A stretch of 62,000 nt of DNA, taken from contig MNCI01002986.1 in assembly GCA_015680685.1 (NCBI GenBank), positions 395,402 through 457,401 on the forward strand, read 5' to 3'. Position 1 is the stretch's first letter. Each line of letters opens with the position of its first letter. The stretch is from Gnetum montanum (lineage: Eukaryota; Streptophyta; Gnetopsida; Gnetales; Gnetaceae). Below, piece by piece: positions 47,201 through 57,465 of the stretch. The notes beneath the pieces are model-generated. The model worked only from the letters and a program-made list of their open reading frames with translations, was not told the DNA's origin and did not search any database. The position numbers and the translations under genes are program-made.

Positions 47201-47980
47201 TGAATACAATCAACTTGTTCTATTAGATCTATTATACAATTGTAAAACTTGGGTCTAATTTACTTACAGTATGATGGAAATGTTTGGAATATGTTCAAAA
47301 ATAATTTTTTGTTGTAGGAAATTTAGGTAAATACTCAAAATCCATATAATATTTTATTAGCACAAGCAAATATGCTACCTATAGAAATTGCAAGTCGTTA
47401 AAAATTTTTACAATTTTATTGAAAAATGCTTGCTAGTCTTAGCATTCACTTATTTACATAAGTTTATAAAGTTACATGTTCATTATTACAACATGCCCTT
47501 TCGAGTCTTAATTACAACTAGCCTTTCGGGTCTTGTTAAGATAATAATAATACTTATTATGAAGAGACACCATCTTCATTAGGTAGCAGCATCATTTGGG
47601 AATGGGGATGTGATAGTAGGTGTTAATTTTGGATCATTTTTTTGATGGGGTGTTCAAGACCCATTATGACCTTATCAAAGCCTTGTAATTAAAAAAAATT
47701 ATCCTATAGATTCTTTGTGGTTTCAGAAAGACTTAATTAAGCATTTCCATTTCCAAATAGAGTTTTCACTATCTATGGATAGACAACTTACTTTCCCATA
47801 ATCATATGCTTGCATTAAAGATTTTCTTTAAGCCTTTGCAATCATTATGGATGAATTGATTTAAGGAATTTCTTATAGTTGTTTATAGTGACTCGAAGAT
47901 GTTGGGTCCTTGCTCAGCCATCAACCTTCCCAAGACTTCATGGGATGAGCATTGAAGCTCCCAATGATGATCCTTTTTTA
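47201..47980. other. Sequence between LINE fragments
   Basis: AT-rich; a 64-codon + frame at 47388-47582 is not recognised. It may be an insertion into, or a decayed part of, the LINE. Confidence 0.35.
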
Positions 47981-48183
47981 TGAATGAGTTGATTAAAAAA
48001 AATTATAAAATGATATCCCTTGAGGTATACTCTTTGCAAATGATGGTATTGTTAGAAATGTCTATGAGAGCTCTTGCTAAAAAATGAAAACTTAAAAAAG
48101 AACCTTAAATTTATAAGGGTGAAAAATTAGTATAAATACAAGACATATCAATATGTCAACAATATATATAGAACTTAGATAGA
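47981..48183 (+). pseudogene. LINE reverse transcriptase fragment 2
   Basis: The frame at 48018-48059 reads P-stop-GILFANDGIVR, with F-A-N-D in place of the catalytic F-A-D-D (48033-48044), preceded by MNELIKKN-like residues and followed by LNL-stop-G-stop-KISINTRHINM, which fits the segment after the catalytic motif in plant LINEs. Same strand as fragment 1. Copy G is inserted at its 3' side. Confidence 0.6.
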
Positions 48184-48188
48184 ACATA

Positions 48189-49112
48189 TGATGACTTGTA
48201 GTTGGCCACGTCAACGAGGCCTCGTCGACTAGGCCTCGTCAATTGGCCTTGTCAATGTAGCCCAGTTGATGCATCATTTCATGCATTAACGCAACCCCAT
48301 CAACACATCATTTCATACATCGATGTAAGCCCATAAATGCAGGGTCTATTCTTGCTTATAAATACGTGTCCACTAGCCACATTTATGACATCAATTAGTC
48401 ATAGTGTAGCGAAGCTCTTGCAGTTTTTTCATTCAAAAGTTAGAATATTTTCCTGAGTGCCCATAGCAGGTGTCATTGAGTGTATGGATCTTTGTTCGAG
48501 CACTATTGTACTTGAGCATGATAGTATGTGTGGTAATAAAAATGAACTTCTTAATAAACCTTGCAACATTCTGGATAGTTTAAATGTTTCATTCATGCAT
48601 TTAATATTTTTAGCCATTTATTCAATATTTTCCACTAATTAAGCAAGATAAGCTAAATAGTAAATGAACACATAAGTATGATCGTTTTGAGCATACGTAT
48701 GAGATTTGGTAATCCCAATAGTGGTTAATGCTTGGTAACCTAGCAACGTTATACATGTTTAGGATGTGTATGGAAAGTGGGACCAGATACTTATGTTAGG
48801 ACTAGTTGAATAGTAGTTAGCTCATTAGATTAAAAGTAGATATTAAATTACTTTATTCTCCATATTATTTATTTCGAATATCAAAACCATAAAATATAAA
48901 ATGACAAAAATCACGTGCCTCGATTACACTTAAACCATACCCTTGAGCTTCACAAATGTAGTTGGGAAGACAACGAACATCTTGAATGTAAAAGTTTACT
49001 TCCTAGAGAGCTAGTGCACTGGAAACTATAGAGTCCATGAAATTCGACTGGATCACGTGTAAACGCTTTGTGATTCGTATGGTTGGGCATAGGGATACCT
49101 CACCACTCATCA
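48189..49112 (+). repeat. Copy G 5' LTR
   Basis: TGATGAC at 48189-48195 to CTCATCA at 49106-49112, 924 bp. U3 begins with four degenerate 13-15 bp units of the type GTCAACGAGGCCTC (48208-48262). TATA CTTATAAATAC at 48355-48365; AATAAA at 48535-48540. It is 54 bp longer than its 3' partner, mainly in the U3 repeat part. Confidence 0.95.
48208..48262 (+). repeat. Degenerate U3 repeats of copy G
   Basis: Successive units CGTCAACGAGGCCT, CGTCGACTAGGCCT, CGTCAATTGGCCTT and GTCAATGTAGCC. The same motif type occurs internally at 56936-57010. Confidence 0.75.
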
Positions 49113-49113
49113 T

Positions 49114-49131
49114 TGGCGTCGTTGCCAGGGT
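49114..49131 (+). promoter_or_regulatory. Copy G primer-binding site, tRNA-Asp type
   Basis: TGGCGTCGTTGCCAGGGT, one base after the LTR; 15 of 18 match TGGCGCCGTTGCCGGGGA. Two of the three differences are at CpG and are C-to-T or G-to-A. Best preserved primer site in the window. Confidence 0.88.
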
Positions 49132-49255
49132 TTCGGTTTGTTGAAATGTGCACTATCTAGGAAATATCATTAATATTGTTGGATGAACCCCAAGGTCAAC
49201 ATCATTCTCAATTATCTAATTACAAAAGCACACTCATTATTTTGTTTGTTGTAAA

Positions 49256-51740
49256 ATGTCTTCTTCTTCTCACAAGGGTGAAGATGCTAAACTTCTAGTC
49301 CCACAATAGTGCAAAGTGGTATATACTCATTTGGATGAGTTTGTACCTGACTTCAGCTTCATACTACATCAAGATGAACAACTGCGATGGCGTGACATGG
49401 AGGGTAACATCATAATGTCCCCCAATCGATCTATGCCTGGGATGTTGTTTCAACCTCTTAATAGGTTAGGCTTCCCAAATCTTCGAGAGGAACACGTTGT
49501 GCATGGTTATGACACTTGAGACTACTATCCCACCGAAACATAATGCAAGAGAGATCATCACCAAGAAAAGCATCATGAGTTTGCAAAGGGAAAATACTTC
49601 ACCAATTCCTTGTTCTTGTTAAACCAAACTGATAATGAGGATCCTCCCTCTAGGGGTTCTCAACATAAAGATTCTCCAACCCTTGTTATTGGTGATGACG
49701 ATGTGGCCCTAAACTTGCGATCCACTATTAATAAACTAGGTTCAAGAAAAAGTGACAATTAAGGTAGGGACTTGGAAAAACATCATGATAGCAAGGGATC
49801 TAAGGATGTGGTTGTAATGAGTGAAGAGGTGGTGGCAAACACTATAGTGGTGGTGGTGGTCCATCTTCCTCTTCATCTGATTCCAAACATTTCTCTTCAT
49901 CTTTTGGTTCTAATAAAAGCCATCGTAGAAATAATCGTGATGAAGGTGATCAATGAGACAACAATAATCGTAGAGCTCACCAAGAACACAAGGATGGTAG
50001 GTACCATCATTGGCACCATAAACATAATGATGATGATGAAGCTCCATTGGTGACTTAAAGCATGCTTAACATTGTAGAGGTAATTAAGATCCCAACTAGG
50101 CATGTGAAAGATAGTCCGATCAAGCACTTAAACATGAACAATATCCCAAGATTTGAAGGAGGATATAACTTTGATCTACAGAGACATCTATAAGCCTTTT
50201 ATGATGCATGTGCCCTACAAAACATTAAAAATAATTGGAAGAAACTCAAGCTCTTCCCCAAGACACTCATTAAGGAAGAAGAAAGCTGGTACTAGTCCCT
50301 AGAGCTAGAATCTATTCGCAAATGGAGTACAATGCTTGAGCTATTTAATGACAAATACTAGATGCACTCTAGAGTATCCAATTTGAAAATGAAAATCTAA
50401 GGCTAGAAACAAGGAACACATGAACCCTTGGATGCAACTATCGGTAGATATTACTCTTTCTTACACTAATGCCTTGGCCATGGTTACTCTCAGAAGAAAC
50501 AACTCCACCACATCATAGATGGGCTTTGAGAAAAAACTAGAAGAAATCTTGGGGTTTATGCCCAAGGGAGACTATCTGAATTAAGAGCTCATCAAATCCA
50601 AAGGCTTATAGAACATGTAGCAAAAGAAGAAGGTGAGTTATGAAAGAGGGAAAGTGCATAAGAGTATAATAGAGATCCTTCCATCAGGAAAAGGGAGGTT
50701 TGATTTTGTGAAGAGGAGGATGCACCACTTGATGAGGTGATAAATAGAAAAACCTAGCCCATTCAAAAATCTATTTTTAACATTTCAACTAAGGTTGATA
50801 AATTATGGGATTCTTTGGATGAAAAATTATAAATTGCTATGAAGATTGCTGAAGCATCCAAAAAGTAGAATAATGATTGTGACCATAGGAAGTGGAAGGA
50901 AGCTAAACATGCCTACTAGAGAGGTAAGGGCAAAGCTACTACAATAGAAGAAGTTGTGCAGAGAGACTCTAATGATGATATTATTTGTGACATTTTTCAA
51001 TATAAACACCTAAAGGAATGTTTCCATGTGGTGTCACACTTACAAGAGTCTAGGGTGTATGTGTTGAATCCTTGATTAGCACATAGGCAAGCACCCATAT
51101 GATTGCCTTATCCTCAAGGCAATCCAAGGTAGTCCCACTAACAATAATAAGCTTATTATTCAAGTGGAGCTACACCACAATCAAATGAGAAATACCAATA
51201 ATGGCACCAATCATAATCATGGGGAATGTCACTACCAATCTAGTAGTACCCTTATAGGCAATCAGATTCATATGGGTACTATGTTCAACAACCTATTTTT
51301 CCATGAAGCTCTACAAGCCAAGCCTCATTCCAACATCACTATTACCCTCTAGAGTATCATCGAACTCATTCATCATCTACTCGAGGGGAGCATCCATATT
51401 CATAACACGCTCCACCTCCATCTACACACATCCCTCTACCCTCTACCTAGTTATCTCTTGCTCCATCCATGCAAGGTGAAATTCCCCCACAACTGTAGCA
51501 ATGAAATGCTATGATGATTGTGAATTTACAATCAGCCTTTCAACTAAGTGATTTAGATAATTGATCTAAGAAAAAACCATTTTTCCAATCAAACAATCCT
51601 CCCAAACCCTCACAACCTAATATAGCTGCTCGCCTTTCATGTTTAGCATCCTCATTCTCTACATCAAACACATTTGAAAGCCCTTTAAACTAAACATCAC
51701 CTTAGATCCACACCATAATATTAACTCATGTTGTTTCTAA
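49256..51740 (+). pseudogene. Copy G gag
   Basis: ATG 49256, MSSSSHKGEDAKLLVPQ then a TAG; the frame continues VVYTHLDEFVPDFSFILHQD. A Ser-, His- and Asp-rich linker is at about 49870-50050 and a capsid-like Retrotrans_gag region at about 50230-50620 (KLKLFPKTLIKEEESWY; HIIDGL). A Glu/Lys-rich part follows to about 50870, then the knuckle CDIFQYKHLKEC at about 50990-51025 (second Cys to Phe) and a Tyr/Gln/Pro/His-rich tail to about 51500. The start is supported by D and E. Many stops can be explained by C-to-T or G-to-A against copy C or D. Confidence 0.87.
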
Positions 51741-51769
51741 TTGGATCAAGGCTAGCAACCTTCCCACGA

Positions 51770-52140
51770 AAATATTTAACCTAGGAAGTCCTCTTATTTA
51801 CTTGCAGATCATTGAACATGAGCCATGCAAGGCTCTTCTTGATTCTAGTTATGGTTTCAATCTCATCTCCCATGACATGCACAAAGCCTAGAACCTAGCA
51901 CCTCTCAAGAAGAGCAACATCCATTTGGAGTTGTCATTGTCCCTTTGGAACTAGTGGAGGACATCGTAATCATAGTTTGTGGATGGTCTTATCTGGCAAA
52001 TTTTCTGGTGATTAAGGTCTAGAACTGCAAAGGTGACTTCCTCATCATTATTGAAAGGGCATGGTTAAGCATGGTTGATGATGTGTGGGCATAAGGGACA
52101 TCTCCTTACAAATCTCCAAGGAGAATAAATTTTGAACCAT
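51770..52140 (+). pseudogene. Copy G protease
   Basis: SPLIYLQIIEHEPCKALLDS then SYGFNLISHDMHK (about 51790-51890): catalytic Asp kept, Gly replaced. PLKKSNIHLEL follows, and the second half (NCKGDFLIIIERAWLSMVD) ends near 52080. Frame is lost near 52090. Confidence 0.8.
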
Positions 52141-52332
52141 GTTCCATGCATTAGGTACAATGATAACTGGTGCAATTGCATGCAAAAAATATAGTCCATT
52201 AAAAGTACATTCATCAAAATATGTAATTAGTGTGCATAAGAAACAGATATTCAAAAGTGCATGTACACAGTAGCCACAAAATAAGAGGGCACCCAGTGGC
52301 TGATAGGTAACTCTAACAACAGCACATTATGC

Positions 52333-53490
52333 ATGGAACCAACTGAGAAATTGACATGTGCTGATGTTGAAAGCATGGATGAACTTGTGCAAGCTCATCA
52401 CCAACTCTCTGATGATGAAGATGATGATACCTATTGGGGAGAGTTGGAAATCCCTGATAATTTCAACCAAGAGCCCCTAGAGTTAAAAACTCTACCAGCT
52501 GGCATGGAGTATGCATTTTAAAACAATGGCAAGCTAGTTATAATCAATGCAAAACTTGCTCTTGAACAAAAAGAAAAGTTATTAAAGATGGTTAACAAAT
52601 GGCCAACAACCTTTGCTTGGTCATATCTTAAGCTAACTAGAATGGATCCATAGATATGCTAGCATTGTATTTACATTGACTCAGCCATGAAGCTAAGAAG
52701 GTAGTTGTAGAGTTGGTTGAACCCCAAATTAAATCAAATCATCAAGGAGGAAATAGAACAACTCCTTAAGGTGAGGTTCATCTATCCCATTGTGGATAGT
52801 GAGTGGGTTAGCCCACTTGTAATTGTGCCAAAGAAATATGATAATTGGTAGGTCTGCATCGATTTTAGGTTGTTGAATATGACAACATTTAAAAATCATT
52901 TCCATTGTCATTTGTGGACCAACTATTCGACACTATCTCTGGGAATTGCTATTATAGCTTCTTAGATGGTTATAGTGGTTGAATCCAAATTGCACCAAAA
53001 GATCAGGCCAAGATAACATTCACAACTCTCTGGGAACTTTTGCATATTGTAAGATGTCATTTGGTCTGTGTAATTCCTATACAACATTTCAACACCTAGT
53101 TTGTAGTATTTTTCAATAGTAAATTGGTAGCGGGATAGAATTCTTTATAAATGGTTTCTCTACCTATGGGACTACATTTGAGTAAGCCCTGGACTACCTT
53201 GAGCAGGTATGGAAATAATGTGTTGAAACAAACCTTAGGCTCAATTAGCAAAAAAGTCATCTAATGGTCTAGAAGGGCATAGTACTGGGGGACCGAATTT
53301 CACAAGGGATTAAGGTAGACCTGGAAAAGATAAGGATCATCCAAGGAATTACACACTAACCAGAGATAGTTAAAGCTGTTTGATCATTTCTTGGACATAT
53401 TGGCTACTACTGATAGTTTATAGAGAATTTCTCTAAGATCGTAAAGCCATTGGTTGAGATTACAAAGAAAGATGCTCCATTCATTTGGAC
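52333..53490 (+). pseudogene. Copy G acidic linker and reverse transcriptase
   Basis: An open linker at 52333-52521 has a strongly acidic run (SDDEDDDTYWGELEIPDN). The polymerase starts near 52640 and reads IKEEIEQLLKVRFIYPIVDS and EWVSPLVIVPKK (about 52740-52830). The catalytic motif is F-I-N-G (about 53140), with both Asp codons lost, so it is dead. Stops and a frameshift lie near 52910 and 53100-53240. Confidence 0.85.
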
Positions 53491-53499
53491 AAAAAAGTG

Positions 53500-54050
53500 C
53501 AAACATACATTCCAACAGTTGAAGAAAAAACTCATAGAAACTCCAATTCTATGGGCACTTGACTAGTCTAGACCATTCCACATAATGAGGAATGCATCTA
53601 ATTATGCCTTCGGAGCCATGCTTATGTAGTTGGATAATAAGACATGTCTATATTACATCCACTACATGAGTAGAAGCATTCTGGATGCATAGCTGAATTA
53701 GATCACAACTAAGAAAGAATTAATGGCAGTGGTGTATGCTCTTGAAATTTTAGGCACTATGTGCTTAGTTATAAAGTATTTATGCACATAGATCATAATG
53801 CCATCTACTTCTTAATAAACAAGCCAATGATGAGCCCTCGTATCATATGGTGGCTTGTGATCTTGCAGGAATTCGATCTCACAATGGTAGATAGGAAAGG
53901 GAATGAGAATGTGGTCGTTGACCATCTCTCTCTATTAAGATGGGATATAAAAAAGAACGAGAGTCCAGTCTTTGATCAATTTTTAGACAAATTTCTCTTT
54001 ATAGGAGCAATAAATGACCAAGTTCCTGCTAAATCAAGAAAGGTATGATA
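53500..54050 (+). pseudogene. Copy G RNase H domain
   Basis: TKKELMAVVYALEI near 53710-53755, then from 53761 MLSYKVFMHIDHNAIYFLIN and LTMVDRKGNENVVVDHLSLL (to about 53940), open for 95 codons. Single RNase H, as in the other copies. Confidence 0.85.
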
Positions 54051-54059
54051 GCATCCTCA

Positions 54060-55350
54060 CTTACCTTCTCACTTAGAAGATGCTGCAAGATTTGGACTTT
54101 AGGAAGAAACAATAGTTTCTTCATCGACCAAAGTACTTCATGGAAATCAATGAACACCTTTAGAAGGTATGTGATAATGACCTGATTCGTTGGTGTGTCC
54201 TTGATGCAGATCAAGTATGCATTCTCTAAGATGCTCATTAAGGCCCTTGTGGAAACCACTATGTAGGGAGATGCACAGCCATAAAAATCCTTATGGCAAG
54301 ATACTATTGGCCTACAATCTTCAGTGATGCCCACTAGTTTGTTTGATCTTGTGAACATTGTTAAAGAGATGGTGGGATGACTACTCAAATGGAGGATCCT
54401 AAATAGTGGATTCAATCATTGGAGTCCTTTGACATATGGGACATAGACTTCCTATGTCCCATCACACCCATGTCCAATGAAGATGCATATATCATCATTA
54501 TAGTCAACTACTATACTAAATGGGTAGAAGCAGTAGTTGTCATCGATTGTACATCATCCACTACTACTAGATTTGTATAACAAAATGTTGTAGATAGGTT
54601 TGGGGTGCCACATGCACTAATTTCTAACATTGGAACTTACTTTACAAGTGTCACCTTTTGAAAACTTATGTAACACTTGGGGGGCTAAACATAAATTAAC
54701 AACACCTTATCAACCTCAAGCCAATGGTCAAGTAGAGGTAACTAACAAGGGGATCACAAAGATCCTAACAAGGACCATAAGAAAATATAGGAGAGATTGG
54801 AGCATAATTCTTAATGAAGCCCTTTGGGCCTACCACTCAACATGGAAACTTTCTATTGGCTACTCTACCTATGAGCTAGTGTATGGAAAACTTCCAATGC
54901 TCTCGATTTAATTTGAGCTTTGTACAATCTCAGCAGCTTGTGATCTAGACCTTGACCTGAGTCTAGCATAAAGAGAAAGATTGATCAATCTAAATGTGCT
55001 AGATGAAAATCAATTAGTGGCCCTATGTTTGAATGAGGTGCACAAGAAATTCAATAAGAAACATCATGACCTTAGAATAAGAAAAGTAAAATTTCAACTT
55101 GGTAATAAGGCTCTCTACTAGAACCCCACACACGTACCCCAAAAGACAAAGTTTCAAACGTTATGAGAGGGACCTTATATAATTGATTAAAATTTTTCCT
55201 CTAAGGCCATGTTAATTACAAACTTAAAAGCCTAAGCAAAAAGTAGTTGGTCAACTTCCAACAAGTAAAGTTTTTTCATGAGCCCAAGCAAGCCAATGTA
55301 ACAAATACCTTAATAGATGGACAACCACACTCAATTTTTTGGATCTTCTC
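54060..55350 (+). pseudogene. Copy G integrase
   Basis: Zinc-binding His and Cys residues lie at about 54230-54365 (DAH-EGPCGNHYVGR-like, then SCEHC-RD). The core near 54440-54530 reads MSNEDAYIIIIVNYYTKWVE, first Asp to Asn. The second Asp is lost (ALISNIGTYF), the Glu is kept (QVEVTNKGI, about 54725). SFQTL(stop)EGPYIID-like residues come near 55155. Frameshift near 54655. Inactive. Confidence 0.83.
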
Positions 55351-55359
55351 CTTCCAACT

Positions 55360-55379
55360 CAATCATGGGAGAGATGGCC
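55360..55379 (+). promoter_or_regulatory. Copy G internal polypurine tract-like site
   Basis: CAATCATGGGAGAGATGGCC at the end of pol; same place and context (CTTCCAAC before it) as in A and E. Confidence 0.5.
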
Positions 55380-56935
55380 ATCCATGCTAACTAGACACAT
55401 GCCTACTCAGTTTTTCTATTTTTTGTTTTACACATTTTGTTTTGCTTTGCAATTGCTTTCTTTTACACCTTCTTAATTTTAAAAGCTTTTTCCTATTTTA
55501 CACCATTTTTATGTTTTATACCATCATTAGTACATTTAAATCTTTCTTGAATATTTTTACACTTTTTTATATATTTAACTTTGTTTTGTTGAGTGTGATT
55601 TTCAAATTTTTGCTAATAAAAGTTCTTTGTGCTAACATGACACAATGCCAACGTTGTTGTTTACTAATGGTGGTTTGCGCTTAATGTTTTGTTTATCAAT
55701 GTCTGGTTTCTATTTTTCAATTCTTATGTGTAATGACTATGACATGGTTTATTTTTTATGGAACAAGCAGTGAGTCCACATCATCCATCTATCCACAAAC
55801 TCTATGGTTTTTCTTGTTCTACAAGTTTGAGGTCCCTTTCATTAAAAACAAACTTTTAATAAATTAGTGACCTTTGTAGTTTCTAGAATTGGGAAGGATT
55901 CAAAGGTTTGTACAAGGTGTGAATTCAAGGGGACTTAATACTGTTTGTACTCTTCTACTTACTCGGGTGCTTGAGTATGTTCATAAACTTGTTACCATTC
56001 CATGTCTTCCAATAGCAGGAAGTTGAATAAAGTCTTTGCATGGTGTGATTCCCACAAAAAGAAAAAAACAAAAACAAGAAAAAAAACTTGATGGGAATTC
56101 AAAGCACACCCCTTAGACAAATAGATGGGCTACAAGCATTAGTTATAGGACTAGAAAGACATGTTACCCATGCCTGAAGGTCCCCTCTAACTAAGGCCCT
56201 CTCTCACTTCCTACTTCTCTNNNNNNNNNNNNNNNNNNNNNNNNNNNNNNNNNNNNNNNNNNNNNNNNNNNNNNNNNNNNNNNNNNNNNNNNNNNNNNNN
56301 NNNNNNNNNNNNNCAATGTGAAGTCACTGGAAGTGGTTGGTTTAGGGTCTGGACTAAGGATGGATCTTCTACGGTCATTGTAAACACAAACTCCATATGG
56401 GACTTATTATGACCATAACACAGGCTTCCATCCCACCTTCTCAATCATCCATCTATGCTACCCATAGCTCACCTCATTGCTATTTTCCATGTTATGCTCA
56501 ATGTCTTAGTCTAATGTGTTAAAATTCTTGGATAGATTCTTCTAGGTGGGTCCTTAACCTTTCATACCATTAGTCAACTATGGGGTCCACAAGCTCCTCA
56601 GTTAAGGTTATGTAAGGAAAAAAATAACATGTGCTTACTATGGGGAGGACCTACTTGCATATCTCTTGTTTGGATTGTTAAGCACTTTCCCTTAGACATT
56701 ATTGCAATAATCTCTTTCGCATGCCCCAATGTGAATCCAGCTCTATGCTCCTTACACTGTCATAACATTCATTTTTTAGACTAGTTTCTTAATTTTTTGT
56801 ACTACAATACCCTCTTCTACTATTTTGATCATGTTCGTGGCTTTTTAGGCTTCCATTTGACTCCAATTTCACTCAAAAACTCCTTGTATTTTCAAACTTT
56901 TAGCAAATTTAGTGCAAGTCAATGGTGTTCAACAG
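55380..56935 (+). other. Copy G post-integrase spacer
   Basis: Non-coding, T-rich, with TTTTACAC(C) repeated at about 55427-55510 and the AAAGCACACCCCTTAGACAA block near 56100. Conserved in outline with A, C, D and H although nothing is encoded. Contains the assembly gap 56221-56313. Confidence 0.75.
56221..56313. other. Assembly gap (93 N)
   Basis: Run of N inside the spacer of copy G; true length unknown. Confidence 0.99.
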
Positions 56936-57029
56936 CTGCATCAACTAGGCCTAGTCAATGTAGTTGACCCCGTTGATGGGGCCTTGTCAACTAGGCCCCA
57001 TTGATGCATGCCAAAAATCCTATAAATAC
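56936..57029 (+). promoter_or_regulatory. Copy G internal U3-like repeats with TATA box, upstream of ORF3
   Basis: CATCAACTAGGCCTAGTCAA, GTTGATGGGGCC, GTCAACTAGGCCCCATTGAT repeat the U3 motif type of this copy's own LTR. CTATAAATAC follows at 57020-57029. Positionally equal clusters with TATA exist in C and H. It is likely a promoter for ORF3; inferred, not shown. Confidence 0.6.
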
Positions 57030-57165
57030 TGCTAAGAACTTTGACATTTTTAACATTTGCTTCATAATAAGAGAGGATTTTTTATCATTTTTTAGAGCTC
57101 TAGAGCCCATACCTTTCCAATTGTTTGTCCAAATCACTCTATTTTTTAATCCTACAACTACCAAA

Positions 57166-57167
57166 GG
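57166..57167 (+). other. Candidate splice donor in ORF3 leader
   Basis: AAAG|GTAAGC, 146 bp after the TATA. Matches GAG|GTAAGC in C and AAAG|GTATGC in H while flanking bases diverge. The acceptor is not certain; AACTTAG near 57469 or ACCGCAG at 57487 are candidates. Confidence 0.45.
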
Positions 57168-57465
57168 TAAGCTCCTTGTTGTGAGGGTCACAAACCTTAA
57201 GATTCCTAAGGAATTTTTTTTGAAAATTCTTCTAACTCCTTCAAAGGGTTAATGAATACAATGATATGAAACCATCAATTCTCAAGAGTTAACCTTTTCA
57301 ACATCCTCTCGTATGACTTATTAACATTAAAACATAAAAAAATAATGATTAAAATTGATTGAACTAGCCATACTTACAACTTAGCCAAGTGTAACTTTCC
57401 TAGGGAGATAAGGTATCACAAATTGTTTCACATTACACATTGATTAAATCAACCATAATCACAAC

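Noticed and set aside
48208-48262. CRISPR-like array
   Set aside because: Units are contiguous, degenerate and lie in U3 of an LTR in plant DNA; no spacers.
49772-50053. 93-codon plus-strand frame with Val- and Ile-rich product
   Set aside because: Shadow of the Ser/His/Asp-rich linker of gag in copy G, which aligns with other copies in a different frame.
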